NCBI RefSeq assembly: GCF_017316305.2
Contig: NZ_CP147250.1
Span: forward strand, 1,874,001-1,938,000
DNA from: Enterococcus sp. DIV1094
GTDB taxonomy: Bacteria > Bacillota > Bacilli > Lactobacillales > Enterococcaceae
Length of the DNA stretch: 64,000 nucleotides
Direction of reading: 5' to 3'
The translations under genes and the position numbers were made by a program. The notes under the pieces were generated by a model. That model did not search any database. It saw only the letters and a list, made by a program, of their open reading frames with translations, and had not been told where the DNA came from. Below, in pieces: positions 18,669 through 26,722 of the stretch. Each line of letters opens with the position of its first letter. Position 1 is the stretch's first letter.

Positions 18669-19880
18669 ATGGACAAAAAAACAATCAATTTTGTGGGTTT
18701 AGGTTACGTAGGGTTACCTGCAGCGTTATTACTACAAAATTCTGGCTATTCTATCATTGGGACAGATATCAATCAAGAACTAGTATCTGAATTAAGTAAT
18801 AGAAAGAAGACGTTTGACGAGCCGGGTCTTCAAGAAGCCTATGATCAAGCAATGGTTAATGGGATACAGTTCACAACAAAATATCAACAAGTAGAGACCT
18901 ATGTCGTCGCTGTACCAACACCGTTTGAAGCAACGACAAAAAAAATCGATCCGACCTATTTAGTCAGTGCACTGACTGCAATCAGTGAACATTGTTTAGA
19001 AGGAGCGTTGATTATTGTAGAATCAACGATTTCTCCAGGAACAATTGATCAATATGTTCGACCAATTTTTAAAAATAAAAAGGTGAACTTATGTCATGCA
19101 CCTGAACGTATTCTACCTGGTAATATCCTGAAAGAACTACGATATAATTCTCGTACGATTGGTGCGGATAATGAGGAAACAGCCCAAGTAGTCAAAGAAA
19201 TCTATCAAGGTTTTTGTGAAGGCGAAATCGTTTTAACAGATATCAAAACAGCCGAACTTTCTAAAGTTGTTGAAAATACCTTTAGAGATATCAATATCGC
19301 GTTTGCGAATGAATTGAAGCTGATCTGTGAACGGGAAGGATTGGATGTACATTCGGTGATCGAAATCGCTAATAAACATCCTCGTGTCAATATCTTGAAT
19401 CCAGGAACTGGTGTGGGAGGACATTGCATTCCCGTAGATCCTTGGTTTTTAGTGGGAGATTATCCTGAGCAAGCAAGATTGATCCGAACAGCGAGAGAGG
19501 TCAATGATGCTGTACCAAAACGTATTTTAGACAAAGTAAGAGAAATAATGGATCATTCATTTTCTGGAAAACGTTTGGGTATCTACGGTCTAACTTATAA
19601 AGATAATGTAGACGATGTTCGAGAAAGTCCTAGTTTACAACTGTACCAAGCAATGACTGATAAAGAACAAGCAGAAGTCCTATTTTATGATCCATTGGTC
19701 AAAAAATCGATCGTAAAAAATCAAGCAATGGATTTTGATGATTTCTTACAGAATACAGATGTCGTGCTAGTGATGAATAGACATGAACATTTAGTGGTCA
19801 ATGAGCCATTGATAAAACAGTCTGGTGAGACTGTTCTTGATCCTATTGGTGATTTGAGCATGGATAAGGTGGTCTTATAG
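18669..19880 (+). CDS. wecC: UDP-N-acetyl-D-mannosamine dehydrogenase
   Basis: 403 residues of the UDP-glucose/GDP-mannose dehydrogenase family. It oxidises UDP-ManNAc to UDP-ManNAcA with two NAD+. The N-terminal Rossmann motif is VGLGYVGLP (about 10-18). The active-site Cys is in GVGGHCIPVDPWFL (about 250-263), and HAPERILPG (about 140) is the form seen in WecC-type enzymes rather than UDP-glucose dehydrogenases. Its partner, the 2-epimerase that makes UDP-ManNAc, is at 36730-37869. It is the first gene of the polysaccharide operon, 13 bp before the chain-length gene. Close alternatives such as UDP-GlcNAc or UDP-GalNAc dehydrogenases of capsule loci cannot be fully excluded. Confidence 0.85.
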   Translation: MDKKTINFVGLGYVGLPAALLLQNSGYSIIGTDINQELVSELSNRKKTFDEPGLQEAYDQAMVNGIQFTTKYQQVETYVVAVPTPFEATTKKIDPTYLVSALTAISEHCLEGALIIVESTISPGTIDQYVRPIFKNKKVNLCHAPERILPGNILKELRYNSRTIGADNEETAQVVKEIYQGFCEGEIVLTDIKTAELSKVVENTFRDINIAFANELKLICEREGLDVHSVIEIANKHPRVNILNPGTGVGGHCIPVDPWFLVGDYPEQARLIRTAREVNDAVPKRILDKVREIMDHSFSGKRLGIYGLTYKDNVDDVRESPSLQLYQAMTDKEQAEVLFYDPLVKKSIVKNQAMDFDDFLQNTDVVLVMNRHEHLVVNEPLIKQSGETVLDPIGDLSMDKVVL

Positions 19881-19893
19881 AAAGGAGAGTTCG

Positions 19894-20631
19894 ATGCAAG
19901 GCACGAATCAACTACTTAAAACATTTCGCTTACTAAGACAAAATCTATGGATTATTTTACTTTCTACGGTTTTTTTTGCTGCTGGGGGGTATATTTTTAC
20001 TGAAAAATTCATTACACCTACGTATAAGGCAACCACTCAACTTGTAGCAAAAACAACGGTGACACCAGAGTCGGATGAGACCCTTAATGATGCGAACTAT
20101 AAGTTATTGATGATCAATACGTATAAAAGTTTAGTCACAAGTTATTCGATTTTAGATGATGCACAAAAGAAAATAAAAGAAACGCAAGATATCGATTTGA
20201 ATGTGGATCAGATTCGCCAAATGATCACGGTGGCTCAAGAAGAAAACTCACAGATATTCAGTATTTCTGTTTTATCTGAAAAACCAGAAATTGCTCAAGT
20301 TGTTTCTGAAAAGGTGGCAGAATCTTTTTCAGCAAAAGTCGGTGAATTACTAGGTGAAGGGAATTCTGTTTCGATTATTTCACCCGCTCGTACCTCGGGA
20401 ACACCGATTTCTCCAAACTTAAAGATGAATACAGTTATGTTTGCTTTGATTGGCTGGTTAGTCGCTGTTATCGGCATATTTATTTGGTCACTGTCGAATC
20501 AAATCTTAGAGAAAGAAGACAACTTTGAAGAAACGCTCGGTCTTCTAAATTTAGGAAATGTGGCGGAAATGAAACCAACACAAAATGAAAAAAGCAAGAA
20601 AAAACTATATGTAGTAGAGGAAAGGAGATAG
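19894..20631 (+). CDS. Polysaccharide co-polymerase, CpsC/Wzz-like
   Basis: 245 residues with two membrane spans (about 17-35 and 175-197) flanking an extracellular helical part, the layout of Gram-positive chain-length regulators (CpsC, CapA, YveK). A Pro-rich stretch before the second span (ARTSGTPISPNLK) is typical. The protein activates the adjacent cytoplasmic tyrosine kinase and sets polymer length with the Wzy polymerase. ATG follows AAAGGAGAG. The gene ends 6 bp before the kinase gene. Confidence 0.9.
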   Translation: MQGTNQLLKTFRLLRQNLWIILLSTVFFAAGGYIFTEKFITPTYKATTQLVAKTTVTPESDETLNDANYKLLMINTYKSLVTSYSILDDAQKKIKETQDIDLNVDQIRQMITVAQEENSQIFSISVLSEKPEIAQVVSEKVAESFSAKVGELLGEGNSVSIISPARTSGTPISPNLKMNTVMFALIGWLVAVIGIFIWSLSNQILEKEDNFEETLGLLNLGNVAEMKPTQNEKSKKKLYVVEERR

Positions 20632-20637
20632 ACACGA

Positions 20638-21369
20638 ATGGCAAGGGGAAAGCTTGGATTGGATATTGTGACATTATCGAATCCAGAATCAGTTGCTTCT
20701 GAACAGTATCGTAGTATTCGCTCGAATATCCAAATCCAAAGAGAAAAGGAAGCATTGACTTCATTGATGATTACTTCAGCCAGTCCGGGTGAAGGAAAGA
20801 CAACAACGAGTGTGAATTTAGCTGTTGTCTTTGCTCTAACAAAATGTAAAACATTATTGATCGACGGTGATTTAAGGAAACGTTCCATCACGGAATCATT
20901 GAATGTTCCTAATGCTTCAGGGCTATGTGGCATCTTAGATAAAGGATACTCATTAGAATCTAGTACGTACCAGACAAATATTGAGAATCTAGATGTGCTA
21001 CCTAGTGGGGTTTATTCAGAAAATCCAGCTGAAGTTTTGGCAAGTGCTGGATTTAAAAAACTACTGAGAGAAATCAATTTAACTTATGATTTTGTCGTTA
21101 TCGATGTGCCACCAATCACCGAAGTAGCGGATGCTAAAATTATAGCGACGTTGGTTGATAGTTGTGCGTTAGTGGTACGAGATAGTAAGTCCAGTAAAAA
21201 ATTGATCGTTGAAGCTAAAAAACTACTTGATAATTCAGGAGCAAATGTTCTTGGAGTTATTTATAACGGAAATAAAACAAAAAAATCGAAGCACTATGGT
21301 TATGGAGGTGCTTACGGCTATGGGAACAGAAAAAAAGAAAAGAGTCCTTTTCGTCTCTGGAAGCAATAA
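20638..21369 (+). CDS. CpsD-type bacterial tyrosine autokinase
   Basis: 243 residues. Walker A is SASPGEGKTTTSVN (about 45-58), Walker A' is TLLIDGDLRK (about 77-86) and Walker B is FVVIDVPP. The Tyr-rich tail (HYGYGGAYGYGNRKK, about 222-236) is the autophosphorylation cluster. It works with the CpsC-like membrane partner upstream to control polymer length and export. The tail coding sequence also contains the GGAGGT that serves the next gene, so the two genes overlap by 50 bp. No CpsB-type or Wzb-type phosphatase is encoded in the window. Confidence 0.92.
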   Translation: MARGKLGLDIVTLSNPESVASEQYRSIRSNIQIQREKEALTSLMITSASPGEGKTTTSVNLAVVFALTKCKTLLIDGDLRKRSITESLNVPNASGLCGILDKGYSLESSTYQTNIENLDVLPSGVYSENPAEVLASAGFKKLLREINLTYDFVVIDVPPITEVADAKIIATLVDSCALVVRDSKSSKKLIVEAKKLLDNSGANVLGVIYNGNKTKKSKHYGYGGAYGYGNRKKEKSPFRLWKQ

Positions 21370-22495
21370 GCCGGTTCCCGCTACCTCAGGAGGGGCAATC
21401 GAGTTTCTTACACAGAAACTTTGGGAATTGAACCAAAACAAACCAATGGATGTTGATTTTTTTGTACTTTCTTGTAGTTCTGTTTCTTCGGATGATCCAT
21501 CAACGGGGCTCTTTTATTATAAAGACGCCCCAACTATTTTTCAGAGAGCGAAGAGGTATTTAAATAAGTGCACAAATCGAATCAACAGATATCAACAAAA
21601 GTATACATCAATCAATCCCAATTTATTATCTAAGCTGAAAATTTTGATAGGAAGCTATTCTTTTGATGAAATCATTATGCTGAATTACGGGGTGTATTGT
21701 CCAAAAATCAGAGAATTTTATGTAGGGAAAGTATCACTATACTTACATAATGATTATCTTAATCGGTTTTCTTATCAGAAAAATAAGATTTTACAGTCAG
21801 TCGATCGCATCATTTCGGTTAGTTCGTTTATTGACCATAAGGTGAAGGAAGTGCTAAACCAATCCAATAGACCATCCTTGTGTGTGGTTGAAAATGGAAT
21901 CGATACGACTGCTTATTCGCCTGTCACAAATGACACGAAAATGAGTCTGAGGGCAGAGCTAGGCATAGGTCACCAAGAAAAGGTGGTCTTGTTTTCAGGT
22001 AGGATCGATCGTTCCAAGGGAATCACTTATTTGATGGATGCCATCGAACAATTGACGAATGAGCAAGTACTACTATTGATAGTAGGGACTGTTTCCAATA
22101 AACAATTAGACAAAGCATTAAGACATTCAGCGATTGATTTGAAACTGATTGAACAAGCAACTCAAGAAGAAATGCCAATGTACTACCAAGTAGCGGATCT
22201 TTGCGTCATTCCTTCAATCGTCAAGGAATCCTTTTGTTTAGTGAATATGGAAGCACAGGCGTGTGGCATACCAGTGATCACGACAGATGCAGGGGCATTG
22301 AGAGACTACTTTTTTGGCGATGAACAATTACAAATAGCTGCTGCCCCCAAAACATTAACAATCGATTTGGTAAAAGCAATGACGTATTTTTTTAAAAATG
22401 AACAAGCAATCAAGAAGTTTGATTATCGACAACATGCTGAAAACTATTCTTTAGAAAAAATGTATCAAACAATGATTGGTGAGGTGAGAAAGTGA
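21320..22495 (+). CDS. Family 4-type glycosyltransferase
   Basis: 391 residues. The ATG at 21320 is chosen because GGAGGT lies 10 bases upstream inside the kinase gene and the protein then begins MGTEKKKRVLFVSGSNK. The C-terminal Rossmann half has the GT4 hallmarks VVLFSGRIDRSKG (about 219-231) and a donor-binding segment VPSIVKESFCLVNMEAQACG (E-x7-E). The sugar and linkage are unknown. It overlaps the kinase gene by 50 bp and the pyruvyl transferase by 4 bp, so translation is tightly coupled. Confidence 0.88.
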   Translation: MGTEKKKRVLFVSGSNKPVPATSGGAIEFLTQKLWELNQNKPMDVDFFVLSCSSVSSDDPSTGLFYYKDAPTIFQRAKRYLNKCTNRINRYQQKYTSINPNLLSKLKILIGSYSFDEIIMLNYGVYCPKIREFYVGKVSLYLHNDYLNRFSYQKNKILQSVDRIISVSSFIDHKVKEVLNQSNRPSLCVVENGIDTTAYSPVTNDTKMSLRAELGIGHQEKVVLFSGRIDRSKGITYLMDAIEQLTNEQVLLLIVGTVSNKQLDKALRHSAIDLKLIEQATQEEMPMYYQVADLCVIPSIVKESFCLVNMEAQACGIPVITTDAGALRDYFFGDEQLQIAAAPKTLTIDLVKAMTYFFKNEQAIKKFDYRQHAENYSLEKMYQTMIGEVRK

Positions 22496-23628
22496 AAATT
22501 TTACAGTTTGGTTTTATTGATAGCTTAAATATCGGGGATCGTTTGATTGCTGAAGAAATCCAACATCAGTATTTAGAAAATCATGAAACAAGGGCAGTCT
22601 CTTATTTGGGCACGCCTAGAGAGAACATTCCCTCGATTGCTGATTCTTCAGTTGAAAAATCAAAAAAGAAGAATAAATTGAAACAAAAACTTGCTATGAT
22701 GATTCCTTACCATCCAGACCGAAGGACAGAAGATCTAGTGGAACAATGGATCGCTGACGCAGATTGCATCGTTTTTTCTGGTGGAAATTTAATTTTTGAC
22801 TTAAACAAGTATAGTAAATCTTATTTTAAACTAAAATGGATCGTTGAGTTGGCTAAGAAACACAACAAAAAAATAGTTGCTCTGTCGATTGGTTTAGGAC
22901 CATTCAAAACAAAAAAACAAGAAAAAGAAGCGGTGAGATTATTAAACGATTTGAGCTATGTTAGTGTGAGGGATCTAAAATCAGCTTCCTATTTTAAAAA
23001 AGAAGTAGCTGTGATTCAGGATCCTGTCTTTACTTCAGAGTTTTTTGCACCGTTAGCGCAACGTCAAAGTCTAAAAAATGAGCAACACATTGCGGTTTCT
23101 ATCATTGACTATCGCTTTGCTGGGGCTTCTCAGGAACAATATTCGGTATATATCAAACAAATGACAGCAATACTTTTACAGCTTTCAATCAAGTACCAAG
23201 TAACCATTTTTTCAACAGAAATGAGAGATTATCAAGCGGTTGAGGATATCTATCATTTATTAGTTGGTGCTGTAGAAATGAAAATAATACGCTCGAAAGA
23301 AGAACTTTATGCGTTGTACGAAGTGAGTACCTTGATCATTGGTACACGAATGCATTCGATGATCTTTGCTGTCGCAGCAAAAATTCCTGTGGTCGGAATT
23401 TCTTGGCAAGATAAAGTAACTGAAATGTTTCGTATACTAGCTGATCCGACGAGTTGTTTTTCAATCCAAGAATTAGAGAAACAACAAACAGCGATTCTTG
23501 AACGAGTAGAGTATAAGATGAATCATGTAGAAGATGAGCGGTATTTACTCGGAGAGATTGGTCAATCCTTTCAGGAGAAAGTGTCTAAAGAAAAGGAACG
23601 AGTAAATGCGCTCTTGGCGATCAAATGA
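22492..23628 (+). CDS. Polysaccharide pyruvyl transferase
   Basis: 378 residues from a GTG overlapping the previous stop, with GAGGTGAGAA upstream. The PS_pyruv_trans family is recognised from GFIDSLNIGDRLIAEEI at the start, FSGGNLIFD (about 94), IGLGPF, SVRD and the C-terminal IIGTRMHSMIFAVAAKIPVVGISW (about 278). Members such as CsaB add pyruvate ketals from PEP to sugars of wall polymers or exopolysaccharides. The modification gives negative charge to the polymer. It is the fifth gene of the operon and overlaps the flippase by 4 bp. Confidence 0.85.
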   Translation: MKILQFGFIDSLNIGDRLIAEEIQHQYLENHETRAVSYLGTPRENIPSIADSSVEKSKKKNKLKQKLAMMIPYHPDRRTEDLVEQWIADADCIVFSGGNLIFDLNKYSKSYFKLKWIVELAKKHNKKIVALSIGLGPFKTKKQEKEAVRLLNDLSYVSVRDLKSASYFKKEVAVIQDPVFTSEFFAPLAQRQSLKNEQHIAVSIIDYRFAGASQEQYSVYIKQMTAILLQLSIKYQVTIFSTEMRDYQAVEDIYHLLVGAVEMKIIRSKEELYALYEVSTLIIGTRMHSMIFAVAAKIPVVGISWQDKVTEMFRILADPTSCFSIQELEKQQTAILERVEYKMNHVEDERYLLGEIGQSFQEKVSKEKERVNALLAIK

Positions 23629-25049
23629 ACCGATATAAGAAATTACTAACAAGTTCAGGCATATTAATGATTGGGAATCTAGGAACGAAATTTGGGTCAC
23701 TCTTTCTACTACCATTGTATACAAAGTACCTTTCTACTTCTGAATATGGTGTGGCAGATCTATCAATTACGTTCATTAATTTATTTTTACCCATCATTAC
23801 AATGAGTATTTTTGAAATGTTCATGAAAGATGTGATCCAGCAACCAGAACGTAAAATCTACTTCTTAAAAAATGCTTGGTTCTTGCTTTTATGTACAAAT
23901 GTTAGTGCGTGGATCATTGGTCAAGGTTTGTATGCACTGGGCTATATCCATCTAGATTATTCGATTTTCCTGTTGATGATGCTTTTGATGACACTCCAAT
24001 CTTATAATAGTTTATTTTCTAATTACCTTCGTGCAATCAATAAAAATACGATTTATGCGACGATGAACTTGATTCAAACAGTTTTATTGATTATTTTTGC
24101 GATAATGATGCTCCGATACTTAGAATTGGGTTTGCCTGGTTATTTTTATGCAAATGTCGGTGCTTATACGGTAGTGCTTCTCGTTGTCATGCCGTTAATA
24201 CTTTTCCGAAAAAAAGATGTTGAAAAACAAACAGCGCTATTTGCAGTCGATTTTGACTATCTCAAACAATTGGTAAAAAAAAGTTTTCCATTGATTCCTA
24301 ATGCATTGATGTGGTGGGGAATTAATTCGGCAGACAAAATTTTTATTGTACTGATTCTAGGAACAAGTGCAAGTGGTCTATTTGCGGCTGCCAATAAGTT
24401 ACCCATGTTTATTACCATGTTAAGTACTGTATTTTTTCAAGCTTGGCAAGTTTCGGCAATTGAAGAGGTACAATCCAATAAAAAAGAAGCATTTTACACA
24501 ACCGTTTTTCGTGCATTCCTTTTTTTAATGAGTCTAGGTGTGCTCATGATGTATCTTTTTATGGAACCAATCGGGAAAATCTTATTTGCTGATGCGTTTA
24601 CTCAGGCAATCGACTATATTCCCTTTTTGGTTTTAGCTGCGTTTTTTTCCAATCTCGCCAGTTTATTAGGCGCAAATTGTATTGCGGAAGGTGAAACAAA
24701 ATTTGTTTTTCATTCGTCGATCCTGTGCGCCATTGTAAATCTTGTACTTAGTCCACTCTTTATTAAAAGCATGGGATTGCATGGTGCAGGAATATCCGCA
24801 TCAATCAGTTTTTTATTTTTGGCTTACTTGAGATTTAACAAAGTGAGAAATGTTTCTGGGTTGCGAATGACCCATCACTCTTTTTTTGTTCAGCTATTCA
24901 TCATTATTTTGGCGACTATTTTGTGTTCGCTCACTCAGTCAGTAGGATTGATCATATTGAGTATAATCGTTTATTTCGTGTTTCAGTGGAGTTATATTCT
25001 GCAAATCAAGTCTGTTCTAAAAAATAATTTTAGTAAATTAGAGCATTAA
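23625..25049 (+). CDS. wzx: Wzx-type polysaccharide flippase
   Basis: 474 residues with about 14 hydrophobic spans and the family N-terminus (LLTSSGILMIGNLGTKFGSLFLLPLYTKYLS truncated here to its key LTSSG, GNLGTKFG and LPLYTKYLS parts). It belongs to the MOP/MATE polysaccharide transporter group and moves lipid-linked repeat units across the membrane. ATGA overlap with the pyruvyl transferase gene. It is the last gene before an internal terminator and a 320-bp gap. Confidence 0.9.
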   Translation: MNRYKKLLTSSGILMIGNLGTKFGSLFLLPLYTKYLSTSEYGVADLSITFINLFLPIITMSIFEMFMKDVIQQPERKIYFLKNAWFLLLCTNVSAWIIGQGLYALGYIHLDYSIFLLMMLLMTLQSYNSLFSNYLRAINKNTIYATMNLIQTVLLIIFAIMMLRYLELGLPGYFYANVGAYTVVLLVVMPLILFRKKDVEKQTALFAVDFDYLKQLVKKSFPLIPNALMWWGINSADKIFIVLILGTSASGLFAAANKLPMFITMLSTVFFQAWQVSAIEEVQSNKKEAFYTTVFRAFLFLMSLGVLMMYLFMEPIGKILFADAFTQAIDYIPFLVLAAFFSNLASLLGANCIAEGETKFVFHSSILCAIVNLVLSPLFIKSMGLHGAGISASISFLFLAYLRFNKVRNVSGLRMTHHSFFVQLFIIILATILCSLTQSVGLIILSIIVYFVFQWSYILQIKSVLKNNFSKLEH

Positions 25050-25116
25050 TTGTAAGGTGAATATGAAATATTGTTATTTTATAGATGCTTATTTTAGTAG
25101 AAAAAAGCTTTTTTAT

Positions 25117-25150
25117 CGATCAAACCAATAGGGATTTGATCGGTTTTTTA
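25117..25150 (+). terminator. Terminator within the polysaccharide locus
   Basis: CGATCAAA pairs with TTTGATCG across an 10-base loop and is followed by GTTTTTTAT. It splits the locus into two transcription units. Confidence 0.8.
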
Positions 25151-25311
25151 TATTGTTTTAATTTCGATGGGAAAGTATTTTATGATTGATATAACTGTCA
25201 AAAATAATGATTTTTAATAGATAGGAAAATTTATATTTTCTTACTGCAAGGAAGTGTTTTAGAAAAATTTATAGGTCTTTTTTATCTTTTAAATAATACG
25301 TTTAGTGAACA
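25151..25311. other. Gene-free stretch upstream of the second polysaccharide unit
   Basis: AT-rich DNA with no supported gene, between the terminator and a promoter-like segment. Confidence 0.4.
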
Positions 25312-25372
25312 TTGTAAAGGTTATTTATTCACTATAATACTCCTGAATCAAATATTTTTCAGGAGGTAATTT
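25312..25372 (+). promoter_or_regulatory. Promoter and ribosome-site hairpin before the priming transferase gene
   Basis: A perfect -10 TATAAT (25333-25338) is preceded by a weak TTGTAA (25312-25317) at suboptimal 15-bp spacing. Right after it, CTCCTGA (25340-25346) pairs with TCAGGAG (25359-25365), and the second arm includes most of the AGGAGG of the next gene. Transcripts starting upstream could hide the ribosome binding site; transcripts from this -10 would lack most of the first arm. Confidence 0.6.
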
Positions 25373-25972
25373 ATGAATATTCTTGACTCAATCATCAATC
25401 GTGTTCTTGCTGCTTTTGCGCTGTTGATTTTATCCCCTTTACTTATTATAGTAAGTATTCTTTTGAAGCTGGAGAATCCAGAACTCTCTCCTTTCTTTTC
25501 CCAGACAAGAATTGGAAAAAACCAAAAAAAATTTACTCTTTATAAGTTACGAAGTATGAGAGAGGTCACGCAACAAGAACTTATCGCACTTGATCGATTG
25601 AATGAAGCTGGAGAGCAGATGTTCAAAATTAAAGAAGATCCACGTATCACACCGATTGGCCGGATTATACGTAAAACAAGTATTGATGAATTGCCACAAT
25701 TGATCAATGTAATAAAAGGCGAGATGGCCTTGGTGGGGCCACGTCCTCCTTTACCTAACGAGGTAGCTAAATACACAGATCATGATTTGCAACGTTTGAC
25801 TGTCTTGCCAGGTTGTACTGGTTTATGGCAAGTGAGTGGTAGAAGTGATGTTTCGTTTGAAGAAATGGTTGATTTGGATTTGCAATATATTGAGAATAAG
25901 AGTCTATGGTTTGATTTGAAGATATTGTGTTTGACAGTCCCAGCGGTCTTAAAGATGAAAGGAGCTTACTAA
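25373..25972 (+). CDS. Undecaprenyl-phosphate sugar-1-phosphate transferase (priming enzyme)
   Basis: 199 residues, the short form with only the catalytic domain and one N-terminal hydrophobic segment (about 8-28). Family motifs of polyprenol-phosphate hexose-1-phosphate transferases are present: FTLYKLRSM (about 56), DPRITPIGRIIRKTSIDELPQ split as DPRITPIGR and SIDELPQ (about 90-108), GEMALVGPRP and LPGCTGLWQVSGRS (about 144). It starts each repeat unit by moving a sugar phosphate onto undecaprenyl phosphate. The sugar is unknown. ATG follows AGGAGG. It is the first gene of the second transcription unit. Confidence 0.92.
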   Translation: MNILDSIINRVLAAFALLILSPLLIIVSILLKLENPELSPFFSQTRIGKNQKKFTLYKLRSMREVTQQELIALDRLNEAGEQMFKIKEDPRITPIGRIIRKTSIDELPQLINVIKGEMALVGPRPPLPNEVAKYTDHDLQRLTVLPGCTGLWQVSGRSDVSFEEMVDLDLQYIENKSLWFDLKILCLTVPAVLKMKGAY

Positions 25973-25975
25973 GTA

Positions 25976-26722
25976 TTGAACAGAGTAAAATTATTAAGTG
26001 CAGAAGTAGATTCGTATACGTTTGACGAAACAATCGAGCAAATGGTCCGCATCATTGAACAACGAAAAATCACGCAACACGTGGTAGTGAATGCCAATAA
26101 AATCAATTTGTTATACAAAGAACCAAAACTAAAAAAAATCGTGAATTCTTGTGAATTGATCAATGCGGATGGGCAGTCCGTTGTCTGGGCAGATCGATTG
26201 TTCAATCGAGCGATTCCAGAGCGTGTAACAGGGATTGACCTATTTGAAAAAATGATTGAAGTTGCTGCAAAAAAGAATTATCGTGTGTATTATTTAGGCA
26301 GTAAGTCAGATGTTGTAAAAGAAGTGGTCAGGAGGCATCAAGAAGAATATCCTGCTCTCAAAGTAGCAGGTTATATGGATGGGTATTTCGATCGAAATAA
26401 ATCAGTGGAAGTAGCTGAAGAAATTGCAGCTACTCATCCTGATATTTTATTTTTAGCGATTCCTACCCCTGAAAAAGAGTACTGGTTGGATCAATACAAA
26501 GAAATTTTAAATATCCCCCTTTTGATTGGCGTAGGTGGGAGTTTTGATGTAGTTGCTGGAAAAGTGAAGCGTGCACCTAGATGGATGCAAAAAATCGGAA
26601 TGGAATGGTTCTATCGGTTTTCGCAGGAACCAAGAAGAATGTTCCACCGGTATTTTTTTGGCAATTTGACTTTTTTAGGACATGTCATTGATGAAAAGAG
26701 GAAATCCCTTGTTAGAAGATAG
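25976..26722 (+). CDS. WecG/TagA/CpsF-family glycosyltransferase
   Basis: 248 residues of family GT26. The TTG start, 3 bp after the previous stop, has AAAGGAG 10 bases upstream. Motifs: NANKINLLYKE (about 40), NADGQSVVW (about 63), RVTGIDLFEKM (about 82), FLAIPTPEKEYW and GVGGSFDVVAGKVKRAPRWM (about 185-204), with the usual basic membrane-associating tail. WecG moves ManNAcA and TagA moves ManNAc onto lipid-linked GlcNAc. As the locus makes UDP-ManNAcA, this is the likely ManNAcA transferase; that donor is inferred. Confidence 0.9.
   Translation: MNRVKLLSAEVDSYTFDETIEQMVRIIEQRKITQHVVVNANKINLLYKEPKLKKIVNSCELINADGQSVVWADRLFNRAIPERVTGIDLFEKMIEVAAKKNYRVYYLGSKSDVVKEVVRRHQEEYPALKVAGYMDGYFDRNKSVEVAEEIAATHPDILFLAIPTPEKEYWLDQYKEILNIPLLIGVGGSFDVVAGKVKRAPRWMQKIGMEWFYRFSQEPRRMFHRYFFGNLTFLGHVIDEKRKSLVRR

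Noticed and set aside
18478..18684. 68-codon minus-strand frame in the polysaccharide leader
   Set aside because: It overlaps the start of wecC, has no ribosome site and a composition typical of non-coding AT-rich DNA.
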